A stretch of DNA of 63,955 nucleotides from an uncultured Eubacteriales bacterium (lineage in GTDB: Bacteria > Bacillota > Clostridia > Oscillospirales > CAG-382): NCBI GenBank assembly GCA_934444645.1, contig CAKSCV010000016.1, forward strand, positions 1 to 63,955, given 5' to 3'. Below the pieces are notes generated by a model. The model saw only the letters and a list, made by a program, of their open reading frames with translations, was not told where the DNA came from and searched no databases. Position numbers and translations under genes: made by a program. This document shows, piece after piece, positions 31,241 through 39,352 of this stretch (position 1 is its first letter; the number at the start of each line of letters is the position of its first letter).

Positions 31241-31889
31241 AAATGATCTCCAAGGCTTTTTCGACGGTTTGGTCGACGTCGAGGTCGCTGTTATCAAACA
31301 AAACGGCGTCTTTCGCCGGCACGCAGGGTGCGGCGGCACGGGTGGAATCGTTTTTGTCGCGCTTGCGCATATCGCAAAGCACCTCGTCGAGCGTGACGTT
31401 CTGTCCTTTGGCGACAAGCTCTTTATAGCGGCGTTCGGCGCGTTTGCGGTCGTCGGCGCTCAAAAAGATCTTGACCGACGCGTGCGGCAGAACCACCGTG
31501 CCGATATCCCGGCCGTCCATGATGACGTTTTCTTTTTCGGCAAATGCACGCTGGCGATCGAGAAGAAACGCACGGACAGGCGGCAGAGCCGACACGGCAG
31601 ACGCATACATGGACATTTCCGGCGTGCGGATGGCTTCCGAAACGTCTTCGCCGTTTAAGAAAACGTGTTGGGCGCCGTCGAGCCACTTAAGCTCGATATC
31701 GATCTGTGCAAAATGTGCCGCGAGAGCCGCTGCGTCGTGCGGATCAATGCCGTTTCGTTTGGCAAACAGGCCGACCGTGCGGTACATCGCGCCGGTATCG
31801 ATATACAGATAGCCGAGTTTTCGGGAAAGCGCTTTGGCAAGTGTGGATTTTCCGGAGCCGGACGGTCCGTCAAGGGCGATCGAAATCAT
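31215..31889 (-). CDS. cmk: Cytidylate kinase
   Basis: A 224-residue kinase for CMP and dCMP. P-loop ALDGPSGSGKSTLAKALS, substrate motif YIDTGAMYRTVGL, DGRDIGTVVLP and KIFLSADDRKRAERRY are all present. Start 31889 overlaps the upstream gene by ATGA. Position in the cmk-plsC-ispH-rpsA order is standard for clostridia. Confidence 0.97.
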   Translation of the reverse strand: MISIALDGPSGSGKSTLAKALSRKLGYLYIDTGAMYRTVGLFAKRNGIDPHDAAALAAHFAQIDIELKWLDGAQHVFLNGEDVSEAIRTPEMSMYASAVSALPPVRAFLLDRQRAFAEKENVIMDGRDIGTVVLPHASVKIFLSADDRKRAERRYKELVAKGQNVTLDEVLCDMRKRDKNDSTRAAAPCVPAKDAVLFDNSDLDVDQTVEKALEIIYGKLGKTE

Positions 31890-33229
31890 GGTGTTTCCTC
31901 CCCAAGGATAGGTTTTGCGGCATTTACGGCGGCAAGATAGGCCGTCGAAAAGGCAATTTGCAGGTTAAAGCCGCCGGTGTAGGCGTCCACATCCATCACT
32001 TCCCCGGCAAAATATAAGCCCGGCACAAGCTTGGATTCCATGGTGGACGGATTTATCTGCTTGACGCTCACGCCGCCGCTTGTGACGATGGCTTCCTCAA
32101 TCGGGCGCATGGCCGTGATATGGAGCGAAAAGCGTTTGAAGGTCTCGGCGAGCCGCCGGCGGTCGCTTTTGGTAAGCGAACCGGGTTTGGCGTCCGGCGA
32201 AAGGCCGCAGAGCCTGCAAAACGGCTCGGTCATGCTTTTGGGAAGCATGGTGCAAAGAATATTGGAAAGATTTTTTGCGTGTTCGGTTTCGAACAGCGAC
32301 ACGAGCTTCGCATCGAGCTGTGAAAGCTCAAGTGCCGGTTTCAAATCGATATCGGCGCGGTACTTATGCGCTTCAAACGGCCGCATATGTGCCGATGCGG
32401 ACAGCACGAGCGGTCCGGAAATGCCGAAATGCGTAAACAGCATTTCGCCGAGTTTGGAATAGACCGTCTTTTTCCGTTCGGTATCGGTCACGGAAAGCGT
32501 GACATTTTTGAGCGACAGCCCGGAAAGCCCCGAGCAGAGTGCCTGTTCCTCGCATTCAAGCGGCACGAGCGACGGCACACACGGTGTGACGGTGTGTCCG
32601 AGGCTTTCGGCAAAAGCAAATCCGTCGCCGGTCGAGCCGGTCTGCGGGTAGGAACGGCCGCCGGTGCAGATGACCGTGCGGTCAAAGGCATACGTTTCGC
32701 CGCGTTCATCGGTTAAGCGAAAGGCTTCACCGTTTTTTTCGATTGCAGCGATTTTCCGGTTGATCACGCGCACACCGGTGCGTTTGAGCTCGCCTTTGAG
32801 AGCGCGCAGCACATCGAGTGCCTTATCGGAGACCGGAAAAACGCGGCCGCCGCGTTCGGTCTTAAGCGGCACGCCCAAGGCTTCAAAATAAGTCATGACC
32901 TTTTCGGGCGGAAAGGCGCGAAAGGCGGCATACAGGAATTTCGGGTTGCTTATCACGCTTGCAGTGAACTCATTCATGGTGCAGGCGTTGGTGACATTGC
33001 AGCGGCCTTTGCCGGTGATGAGCAGTTTTTTGCCGAGATAGGCGTTGTCAAAATACCGTTCGCTGTCGAGGGTTCGTTCGGAGCGGTTCTTTTCGAACAA
33101 GGTGACCTGTGCGCCGTTTTGTGCGGCAAGGCAGGCGCACACAAGTCCGGCGGCTCCTCCGCCGACGACGGCAACGCGCGGCTGATTCATGTTGGTTTCG
33201 TTCATGTGGGTTTCGTTCATGGGACTCAT
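31886..33229 (-). CDS. HI0933/BaiN-like FAD-dependent oxidoreductase
   Basis: About 447 residues. The dinucleotide motif is VAVVGGGAAGLVCACLAAQNG; further HI0933-family motifs are KKLLITGKGRCNVTN, RVFPVSDKALDVLRAL, ICTGGRSYPQTGSTGDG and GLYFAGEVMDVDAYTGGFN. The family includes proposed bile-acid or steroid-acting flavoproteins, but most members are uncharacterised. The start is uncertain: three in-frame ATGs lie in a tandem repeat at 33229-33190 and none has a clear ribosome site; 33229, 4 nt beyond the rpiR stop, fits translational coupling. It heads the cmk operon. Confidence 0.85.
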   Translation of the reverse strand: MSPMNETHMNETNMNQPRVAVVGGGAAGLVCACLAAQNGAQVTLFEKNRSERTLDSERYFDNAYLGKKLLITGKGRCNVTNACTMNEFTASVISNPKFLYAAFRAFPPEKVMTYFEALGVPLKTERGGRVFPVSDKALDVLRALKGELKRTGVRVINRKIAAIEKNGEAFRLTDERGETYAFDRTVICTGGRSYPQTGSTGDGFAFAESLGHTVTPCVPSLVPLECEEQALCSGLSGLSLKNVTLSVTDTERKKTVYSKLGEMLFTHFGISGPLVLSASAHMRPFEAHKYRADIDLKPALELSQLDAKLVSLFETEHAKNLSNILCTMLPKSMTEPFCRLCGLSPDAKPGSLTKSDRRRLAETFKRFSLHITAMRPIEEAIVTSGGVSVKQINPSTMESKLVPGLYFAGEVMDVDAYTGGFNLQIAFSTAYLAAVNAAKPILGEETP

Positions 33230-33233
33230 GGGA

Positions 33234-34100
33234 TTATTTACTGATGGGAGCTTCGTACACGTCGTACTCATCCCAGATTTTTTCAAGTTCGTTGAAGGTT
33301 TTTTCGAGCGTCAGGCGTTTTTTGCGGCCGATGGCAACGATGAGCGCATTGATGATGCTTAGCGGTGCGACAAGCGAATCGACAAAGGAGGCCATATCGC
33401 TTCTGGCAAACAGCTTGATATCCGCAAACGTGGTGATGGGCGCGATATCGCTGTCGGTGAGGGCAATAACGGTTGCACCGCGGCGTTTGGCGAACTCGGC
33501 GGCGGTTTTGGTGCGTTTGGAATAGCGCGGATAGGAGATGGCAATGAGCACATCGTCGGCACCGATGCGGAAGATTTCCTCGAACATATCGATGGTGGTA
33601 TTGGTGCTGACAAGGTGGACGTTATCGAAAATATAGCGGAAATAGTGATTGATGAAATCGGCGAGCATATTGGAGGAGCGTTTGCCGATGATATAGATGT
33701 TTTTTGCCCGGCAGATGGTCTCGACCGCGCTTTCGAAGGACGTTTCGTCCAAATTTGCAAGCGACGCTTTAAGGTTTCCGATGTCGGCGCTGACCACGGA
33801 GGAAGCGATGTTGCGTTCCCCGATGAGGTTATCGGCGACATCGATGCGCTGGACGGCGGTCAGCTTCGAGCGAAGGCTCTTCTGCAATTCGCTCTGGAAC
33901 TCCGAATAACCGGCAAAGCCGAGCTCGATGGCAAAGCGCACGACGGTCGATTCGGAGATGCCCACCTCTGCGCCCAGCTTGGTAGCCGTCATATAAGCCG
34001 CTTTTTCGCTGTGCTCCAGAATATAGGCGGCGATCCGCTTATGGCTCTTTGACATGCCGTCAAAGGCATTTTTGATCTGTTCAAACAAATCTGTCTGCAT
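33234..34100 (-). CDS. MurR/RpiR family transcriptional regulator
   Basis: A 288-residue regulator. The N-terminal helix-turn-helix (MTATKLGAEVGISESTVVRF, residues about 35-58) is followed by a SIS domain (IYIIGKRSSNMLADFINHYF, DDVLIAISYPRYSKRT, VIALTDSDIAPI) that binds phosphosugars. It is an odd first gene for a housekeeping operon; it may control itself through the palindrome at 34128-34148. Its effector is unknown. Confidence 0.9.
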   Translation of the reverse strand: MQTDLFEQIKNAFDGMSKSHKRIAAYILEHSEKAAYMTATKLGAEVGISESTVVRFAIELGFAGYSEFQSELQKSLRSKLTAVQRIDVADNLIGERNIASSVVSADIGNLKASLANLDETSFESAVETICRAKNIYIIGKRSSNMLADFINHYFRYIFDNVHLVSTNTTIDMFEEIFRIGADDVLIAISYPRYSKRTKTAAEFAKRRGATVIALTDSDIAPITTFADIKLFARSDMASFVDSLVAPLSIINALIVAIGRKKRLTLEKTFNELEKIWDEYDVYEAPISK

Positions 34101-34127
34101 AACTCGCTCCGGAATTTTATTTTTTAC

Positions 34128-34148
34128 GCTTTTCTTTCGAAGAAAAGC
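34128..34148. promoter_or_regulatory. Palindrome upstream of rpiR, candidate operator
   Basis: GCTTTTCTT-TCG-AAGAAAAGC is a perfect 9-bp inverted repeat ending 28 nt upstream of the rpiR start. SIS-domain regulators often repress their own promoter at such sites; it could also be a weak hairpin in the leader. Confidence 0.4.
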
Positions 34149-34253
34149 TTGGCAAAAGAACTTGCATTTTGTGTCGAAAGCATTGTCGGGGCGTTTTCAA
34201 GCTTTTGATTCTCGTACAGGCTTTTTACAGCAAAAAGGCTTAGCTTTTTACCA

Positions 34254-34375
34254 ACAACCCTTCCGTCACGCTCCGCGTGCCGGCGTAATGCTTATCAGCA
34301 CACAAAGCTTCAACTGAAACCCGTCTCCCCTAATTTTCAATTTTCAACTTTCAACTTTCAATTTTCAATTCATTT
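34254..34375 (-). repeat. Composite dispersed repeat, copy 2 (inverted)
   Basis: Read on the minus strand it gives heptads TTGAAAA/TTGAAAG, TTAGGGGAGACG, AAGCTTTGTGTGCTGATA and GGCACGCGGAGCGTGACGG followed by AAGGGTTGT, the same module order as 11197-11346. It is in opposite orientation to copy 1. Confidence 0.75.
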
Positions 34376-34386
34376 TATTATGTCAT

Positions 34387-34414
34387 AAAAAAGCCTTGTT
34401 TGTCAAGGCTTTTT
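34387..34414 (-). terminator. Intrinsic terminator of the FAD oxidoreductase
   Basis: 11-bp stem AAAAAGCCTTG/CAAGGCTTTTT with a 5-nt loop, 31 nt beyond the stop codon at 34445. Confidence 0.85.
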
Positions 34415-34444
34415 CTGTGAAATCCGCAAAAACTTACGAAAGTT

Positions 34445-35803
34445 TTAATAATCGAGATGCTCGCCGACGTAAAGACCCATGGCACCGGCTTGGGAAAGAC
34501 CGCGCGTTACGCCGCTGCCGTCGCCGATGGCGTAGATGCCGTCGCCGATTTCGAAATGTTCGCCGACGAATTTCGGGCGCACGGAATAATATTTGGCTTC
34601 GACGCCGTAGAGGAGCGTATCGTAATTGGAGGTGCCGGGTGCGATGTTGTTGATGGCATACATGGTTTCGATGATGTTGTCGAGCTGGCGTTTGGGAATG
34701 CAAAGCGACAGATCGCCCGGCACAGCCTTGAGAGTCGGACGCACGGTGGATTGCCCGATGCGGTGATCGTTGGTGCGTTTGCCCTCGAGCAGGTCGCCGA
34801 AGCGTTGGACGAGCACACCGCCGCCGCTGACCATATTGCTTAAGTGCGCGACGTGCTTTGCATAAGCGATCGGTTCTTCAAAGGGCTGGGTGAAGTTGAC
34901 GGTGGAGAGCAGTGCAAAGTTGGTGTTCTGCGTTTTTTTGGCTTCGTCGTTGTTGGCATGTCCGTTGACCGTCATAATGCCGTCAGAGTTTTCCATAACC
35001 ACCTCGCCGCCGTCGTTGAAGCAGAACATCCGGCAGATATCGCCGTACTTTTTGGTGCGGTAAAGGATCTTCGGCTCATAGATGACCTTAGAGATATGCC
35101 GCCACACAAGGCGCGGAAGCTCAACGCGCACGCCGATATCCACTTGGTTATTGGCAACCGGAATGCCCTTCTTATGGCACAGCTCGCCGAACCACCCCGA
35201 ACCGACGCGTCCGACTGCGATGACAAGCTTCTTATAGGTATACTCGTCCTTATCCGAATGCACAACGCGTTTGACTTCATCGATATCGGTGACATCCTCA
35301 TTGGTGAAGATATCCACCTTGGTGGCAAGGTCGGCAATTAAGCGCGACATGGTCTTGAAGTTGCCGTCGGTACCAAGGTGCTTTACACGCGCCTGAAGAA
35401 GGCGAAGGTCATATTTGAGACATTCGAGCTTGATCTCGTCGCTCGGCATATAGATGTTTTCATGCGCACCGTAGGAAACCAGAATGCGGTCAAGCTTTTC
35501 GATGTAATCAATGGTCGTTTCCGGCCCCAAATAATTCGGCAGCCAGCCGCCGTACTCGGTGGAAATGATGAATTTGCCGTCGGAGTACGCACCGCAGCCG
35601 CCAAGGCCCTGCATGATGCCGCAGCTCTTGCAGGACACGCATTTATCGGCTTTTTTGGCGATGATCGGGCAGGTGCGCTTGTCGATGGGACTGCCGCGGT
35701 CGATGATGCAGATTTTTGCGTCCTTATTTTTTTCATAGGCACTGTAAGCGGTCATCAGACCGCCGATGCCGCCGCCAACAATGACAATATCATAGGGTTT
35801 CAT
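34445..35803 (-). CDS. FAD-dependent dehydrogenase (COG2509-like)
   Basis: A 452-residue flavoprotein. The dinucleotide motif is DIVIVGGGIGGLMTAYSAYE. A Cys-rich insert, CVSCKSCGIMQGLGGCGAYS, near residue 55 is typical of this uncharacterised family. VIAVGRVGSGWF and the C-terminal IYAIGDGSGVTRGLSQAGAM close the FAD site. The substrate is unknown; relatives are often annotated as NAD(FAD)-utilising dehydrogenases. Start 35803 has AAAGGAGA. It follows lepB by 119 nt. Confidence 0.85.
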   Translation of the reverse strand: MKPYDIVIVGGGIGGLMTAYSAYEKNKDAKICIIDRGSPIDKRTCPIIAKKADKCVSCKSCGIMQGLGGCGAYSDGKFIISTEYGGWLPNYLGPETTIDYIEKLDRILVSYGAHENIYMPSDEIKLECLKYDLRLLQARVKHLGTDGNFKTMSRLIADLATKVDIFTNEDVTDIDEVKRVVHSDKDEYTYKKLVIAVGRVGSGWFGELCHKKGIPVANNQVDIGVRVELPRLVWRHISKVIYEPKILYRTKKYGDICRMFCFNDGGEVVMENSDGIMTVNGHANNDEAKKTQNTNFALLSTVNFTQPFEEPIAYAKHVAHLSNMVSGGGVLVQRFGDLLEGKRTNDHRIGQSTVRPTLKAVPGDLSLCIPKRQLDNIIETMYAINNIAPGTSNYDTLLYGVEAKYYSVRPKFVGEHFEIGDGIYAIGDGSGVTRGLSQAGAMGLYVGEHLDY

Positions 35804-35922
35804 AGCTGGTCTCCTTTGGATATAGAGTAAACTCGGTGCAGCCGCCGGAGCGTGTCCGGCAGACACAAATAAGCGGTGCGGAACACGCCGCACCGGCTTT
35901 CATGGTTTTGTTTGGAATGCAG

Positions 35923-36765
35923 TCACGCAGCATATTTTACGTGTCCGACCGTGCCGAACGAGGTAAACGGGAACACGCGCCAAAGCACTTTCCCTAAAAT
36001 TTTGCGCGTATCGATATCGCCGACAAAGCGGCTGTCAAGGGAATTGGCGCGATTATCGCCGCAGACAAACACATGGCCTTCGGCGACGGTGTGCGAAACA
36101 AGATTGCCGATTGCTTTGGGATACCGGTTCTTGTCCGGCTGCCGAATCGGGTATTTTTCGCGGTTTTCCGCTTCGACATACGCACGCATCAGCCCCATCC
36201 GGATGCCGTTCGGCTGAGAAGAGGTCGCATGGTACACATCAAAAATATACGTGCCGTTTTTGGTATCCCGCGGGATACCGATGTTGTCGCCGGTATCGTA
36301 GGCAGGGAAATTGACATACGGTTCTTCCAATACATGGACATTTCCGTCGGCATCGATGATTTGGATTGTCCAGTTGTCATAGTCCACAATGACCGTTTCA
36401 CCGGCCGTTGCAATCACTCGCTTGATGATCGGCCCGCGGAAGAGCTGAACGCCGTCCACGGCAGCATCCGGATCATGAATCACGACAATGTCGCCGCGCT
36501 CGGGCGTATAGCCGATGTTGCTGATGATCAGCCGATCCTTATCGGCTAACGTCCGATCCATGGAATGACCGTCCACCGTCACAAAGCGGAATAAAAAGGT
36601 AAAGATAAATACCACAGCAAAGAGCGCCTGACAGAAGGTTTGCACCCAATCAAAGATTTCGGCTCTCGCGCGGTTTTTGCCGGTCGGCTTGATTTCTTCC
36701 GTTTTCGCCGCGTTTTCGCTTTTTTTCATTTTCGTTTTTGGTTCGTTCGGACTCATTTTTTCCAT
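35923..36765 (-). CDS. lepB: Signal peptidase I
   Basis: A 280-residue membrane-bound serine protease that removes signal peptides from secreted proteins. A charged N-terminal segment of about 40 residues precedes one membrane helix (FCQALFAVVFIFTFLFRFV, about 45-65). The catalytic Ser lies in GHSMDRTL and the Lys in IIKRVIATAGE; GDNRANSLDSR is the conserved box E. Clostridial SipS-type enzymes have one helix, as here. Start 36765 has AAAGGAAT. It lies downstream of rplS past a terminator. Confidence 0.93.
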   Translation of the reverse strand: MEKMSPNEPKTKMKKSENAAKTEEIKPTGKNRARAEIFDWVQTFCQALFAVVFIFTFLFRFVTVDGHSMDRTLADKDRLIISNIGYTPERGDIVVIHDPDAAVDGVQLFRGPIIKRVIATAGETVIVDYDNWTIQIIDADGNVHVLEEPYVNFPAYDTGDNIGIPRDTKNGTYIFDVYHATSSQPNGIRMGLMRAYVEAENREKYPIRQPDKNRYPKAIGNLVSHTVAEGHVFVCGDNRANSLDSRFVGDIDTRKILGKVLWRVFPFTSFGTVGHVKYAA

Positions 36766-36816
36766 ACGAAGACATTCCTTTCCAAACCGCAGCATTCGTT
36801 CCGGTTTTCAAACGAT

Positions 36817-36846
36817 AAAAAGAGACCCGATACAGGGTCTCTTTTT
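36817..36846 (-). terminator. Intrinsic terminator after rplS
   Basis: 12-bp stem AAAAAGAGACCC/GGGTCTCTTTTT with a 6-nt loop between rplS and lepB; the minus-strand product ends in TTTT. Confidence 0.85.
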
Positions 36847-36922
36847 GTCAACCCCGGTTTTTGGGGGCATAGCCGCACAAGGAACGCGCGGCGGAGAATC
36901 GTTTTTACGCTTGCGGCCTTGA

Positions 36923-37273
36923 TTAGCCTTCGATGCGCTCCTTGACCTTAGCGCTCTTGCCGACGCGGTCACGCAGATAGAAGAGCTTTGCGCGTCTTAC
37001 CTTACCGGTGCGGATAACGTCCACCTTGACCACATTCGGAGAATGGATCGGGAAGGTTTTTTCCACGCCGACGCCGTAAGAAATACGTCTTACGGTGAAG
37101 GTCTCGCCGATGCCGCCGTTACGCTTGGCGATAACGGTGCCTTCAAACATCTGGATTCTCTCTCTGTTGCCTTCTTTGATGCGGTTGTGCACACGAACGG
37201 TGTCACCGATGTTGAAAGAAGGGATCTCGTTTTTAAGCTGCTCGCTTGCAAAAGCCTCGATGATGGTATTCAT
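36923..37273 (-). CDS. rplS: 50S ribosomal protein L19
   Basis: A 116-residue ribosomal protein at the 30S-50S interface. FNIGDTVRVHNRIKEGNRER, RNGGIGETFTVRRISYGVGV and ERTFPIHSP-type sequence (here EKTFPIHSP) are diagnostic. AAGGAGGAAAC precedes the ATG. It has its own promoter and a leader of about 90 nt. trmD and rpsP, its usual neighbours, are absent here. Confidence 0.98.
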   Translation of the reverse strand: MNTIIEAFASEQLKNEIPSFNIGDTVRVHNRIKEGNRERIQMFEGTVIAKRNGGIGETFTVRRISYGVGVEKTFPIHSPNVVKVDVIRTGKVRRAKLFYLRDRVGKSAKVKERIEG

Positions 37274-37368
37274 TTCGGTTTCCTCCTTAAAATCTCAGAC
37301 ATTCATACGCAGCGTGCAGAGGAATGCCCGTTTCATTCGGCGTTATATACCCATAACGCAACGGTTAA

Positions 37369-37397
37369 ATTATAGCACACGAAGCTGCATTTTGCAA
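37369..37397 (-). promoter_or_regulatory. Sigma-A promoter of rplS
   Basis: Minus strand: TTGCAA (37397-37392), 17-nt spacer, TATAAT (37374-37369). The leader to the ATG is about 90 nt. Confidence 0.75.
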
Positions 37398-37452
37398 GAG
37401 TTATTTGCAGATTTATGTGAACAAATCGTAAATTTGCAGTTTTCCGGCACGT

Positions 37453-39099
37453 TTACATTTTGATTTCGTTCTGTATGGCGACCACGGCTTCGACGCAATA
37501 TTTTTTGCGAAGTCTCGGTTTTTCGATCTTTCCGGTCGGGTTGCGCGGAATATCGTCGAAAATAATCTGCTTCGGACGCTTGTAGCGTGCCATTCCCTTG
37601 CAGAATTCTTCGATTTCCGCCACCGTACAGGTCATGCCGTCCTTGATTTCGATGATGGCCGTGGCAATTTCGCCGAGCCGCTTGTCCGGCGTGCCGATGA
37701 CAGCCACGTCCTTGACCTTGTCATAGGCGCGGATATAGTTTTCGATTTCAACCGGATACAGGTTTTCGCCGCCGCTGATAATGACATCCTTTTTGCGGTC
37801 GACCAAATAGATAAAGCCGTCTTTGTCCATTTCCGCCATATCGCCGGTGAGCAGCCAATCGCCGAACAGGCATTTTTTGGTGGCCTCCGGGTCACGGTAG
37901 TAGCACTTCATGACCGAAACGCCCTTGACGGCAAGCTCACCGACCTTGCCGCGCTCGACCGGGTTGTGGTTCTCGTCCCAGATCTCAGCCTCCCAGCCCT
38001 TGCCGGGAATGCCGATAGCGCCGACCTTGTTCACATTTTCAAGGCCAAGGTGGATACAGCCCGGACCGAGCGATTCGGTAAGGCCGTAGTTGGTGTCATA
38101 CTTGTGGTTCGGGAAATGCTCGAGCCAACGCTTGATAAGGCTCGGCGGCACAGGCTGTGCACCGATGTGCATGAGCCGCCAACAGCTAAGGTCATAATCG
38201 GCCATGTTGACCGCGCCGCTGTCGATGGCATCCAAAATGTCTTGCGCCCACGGCACGAGCAACCAACAAATGGTCACGCGCTCCTCGGAAATGGTCTTTA
38301 AGATCCATTCCGGCTTCACGCCGCGCAATAACACCGCCTTGCCGCCGACAAGGAAGCTGCCGAACCAGTGCATTTTCGCGCCGGTGTGATACAGCGGCGG
38401 AATGCAGAGGAACACATCGTCCTTGGTCTGCCCGTGGTTGTTGTTTTCGGTGTAGCAGGAGGCAAGCAGCGACGCGTGCGTATGTAAAACCGCCTTTGGA
38501 AAACCGGTTGTGCCGGACGAAAAGTAGATGGCCGCATCGTCCTCCGGCTCGATCTGAATGCGCACGTTGGCCGTCGGCATATCGGCGATGATATCCTCGT
38601 AAAACTCCGCATAGTCCGGGCATTCTTCTCTGCCGCCGGCAAAGATGAATTCCTTGATGCCGGAAAGCTTGTCCTTTATCTCATTGATACGTCCGATAAA
38701 TGCCGGGCCGAAGATGAGAACATCCGCTTCGGCAAGCTCCAAGCAGTATTTGATTTCGTCCGCGCTGTAACGGAAGTTCATCGGGCAAACCACCGCACCC
38801 GTTTTGAGAATGCCGAAATACATAGGCAGCCAGCCGATGCAGTTCATCATAAGAATGGCAACCTTCTTGCCCTTGGTCACGCCCTCGGAAAGAAAGTGGT
38901 GCGCAAGCTTGTTGGCCGTGCCTTCAAACTCACGCCAGGTCATTTCTCTGCGATGGATCGGCTTGGGAAGGGCTTCAACAAGGTCGTATTCCTTCCAAGC
39001 GCGGTCAATGCGCTCTTGAATTTCCGGATTGACCTCGACGAGGCTTACCTCATCTCCGTACAATTCCGCGTTTTTGGTCAAAATGTCTGTGATAATCAT
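37453..39099 (-). CDS. AMP-forming acyl-CoA synthetase/ligase
   Basis: A 548-residue ANL-superfamily enzyme that activates a carboxylic acid to its CoA thioester by way of an acyl-adenylate. P-loop-like motif A3 is IYFSSGTTGFPKAVLHTH; later motifs are TNYGLTES, GELAVKG, WLLTGDMAEMDKDG, LVDRKKDVIISGGENLYPVE and the catalytic Lys in NPTGKIEKP. The substrate pocket cannot be read; fatty or aryl acids are both possible. It lies alone behind a leader peptide with five Tyr codons and a terminator (39145-39360), which argues for control by tyrosine supply. Ribosome site TTGAGGAG. Confidence 0.9.
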   Translation of the reverse strand: MIITDILTKNAELYGDEVSLVEVNPEIQERIDRAWKEYDLVEALPKPIHRREMTWREFEGTANKLAHHFLSEGVTKGKKVAILMMNCIGWLPMYFGILKTGAVVCPMNFRYSADEIKYCLELAEADVLIFGPAFIGRINEIKDKLSGIKEFIFAGGREECPDYAEFYEDIIADMPTANVRIQIEPEDDAAIYFSSGTTGFPKAVLHTHASLLASCYTENNNHGQTKDDVFLCIPPLYHTGAKMHWFGSFLVGGKAVLLRGVKPEWILKTISEERVTICWLLVPWAQDILDAIDSGAVNMADYDLSCWRLMHIGAQPVPPSLIKRWLEHFPNHKYDTNYGLTESLGPGCIHLGLENVNKVGAIGIPGKGWEAEIWDENHNPVERGKVGELAVKGVSVMKCYYRDPEATKKCLFGDWLLTGDMAEMDKDGFIYLVDRKKDVIISGGENLYPVEIENYIRAYDKVKDVAVIGTPDKRLGEIATAIIEIKDGMTCTVAEIEEFCKGMARYKRPKQIIFDDIPRNPTGKIEKPRLRKKYCVEAVVAIQNEIKM

Positions 39100-39144
39100 G
39101 GTTTAAGCTCCTCAAATAAAATGTCGTTTTTTAAGCAAAAAAGC

Positions 39145-39174
39145 AAAAGAAAAGCCCTGCGAAAACCGCAGGGC
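39145..39174 (-). terminator. Attenuator terminator upstream of the acyl-CoA synthetase
   Basis: On the minus strand: GCCCTGCG, loop GTTTT, CGCAGGGC, then TTTTCTTTTGC. It lies between the leader peptide and the structural gene, so read-through is needed for expression. Confidence 0.85.
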
Positions 39175-39260
39175 GAACAGCTTCTGTTAACGTCTGCGGA
39201 CAACAACGAACGCGCCGGTCCGCAGAACGAATCCTTTAATCGTGCTGCGAAATACGGCGC
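39154..39260 (-). promoter_or_regulatory. Tyrosine-codon transcription attenuator (mutually exclusive hairpins)
   Basis: Five segments along the minus-strand RNA can pair alternately. A (39260-39241) ends the leader ORF. B is 39229-39212, C 39201-39193, D 39174-39166 and E 39161-39154. B:C (TCTGCGGAC/GTCCGCAGA, 9 bp) and D:E (terminator, 8 bp) form together. The alternative is A:B (GCGCCG/CGGCGC plus TCGCAG/CTGCGG) with C:D (CCGCAG/CTGCGG). A ribosome stalled on the Tyr codons (39280-39266) leaves A free, favouring A:B and C:D and hence read-through. A ribosome at the leader stop covers A, favouring B:C and D:E and hence termination. Confidence 0.75.
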
Positions 39261-39313
39261 TGGCAATAGTAGTAATAATAATGTTCGTTGTTCAAAATGC
39301 AAGACGTTTTCAT
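39236..39313 (-). CDS. Tyr-rich leader peptide, 25 aa
   Basis: ATG at 39313, 7 nt after GAGG, opens 25 codons with the sequence Asn-Asn-Glu-His-(Tyr)5-Cys-Gln-Arg-Arg in the middle and a TAA stop. The five Tyr codons are TAT TAT TAC TAC TAT. Placement between an extended -10 promoter and an attenuator terminator is that of trp/his-type leader peptides. The mixed use of TAT and TAC shows the run is kept as amino acids rather than as a simple repeat. A longer overlapping frame with a Leu run has no ribosome site. Confidence 0.8.
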   Translation of the reverse strand: MKTSCILNNEHYYYYYCQRRISQHD

Positions 39314-39352
39314 CGTTTTTCCTCAAGAATCGGTAAATTACGAATTTAGTTT

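Larger units (their letters stand above)
34101..34444. other. Intergenic region upstream of rpiR
   Basis: No gene is visible in these 344 bp. From right to left they contain the terminator of the FAD gene (34387-34414), an inverted composite repeat (34254-34375), A/T-rich sequence with small AAAGC/GCTTT hairpins, and the palindrome 34128-34148. No consensus promoter for rpiR is obvious. Confidence 0.7.

Noticed and set aside
39096..39326. A 76-codon minus-strand frame with a run of six Leu codons over the attenuator
   Set aside because: It is the Tyr run read in another frame. It has no ribosome site, continues through the attenuator stems into the synthetase ribosome site, and its start lies inside the RBS region of the 25-aa leader.
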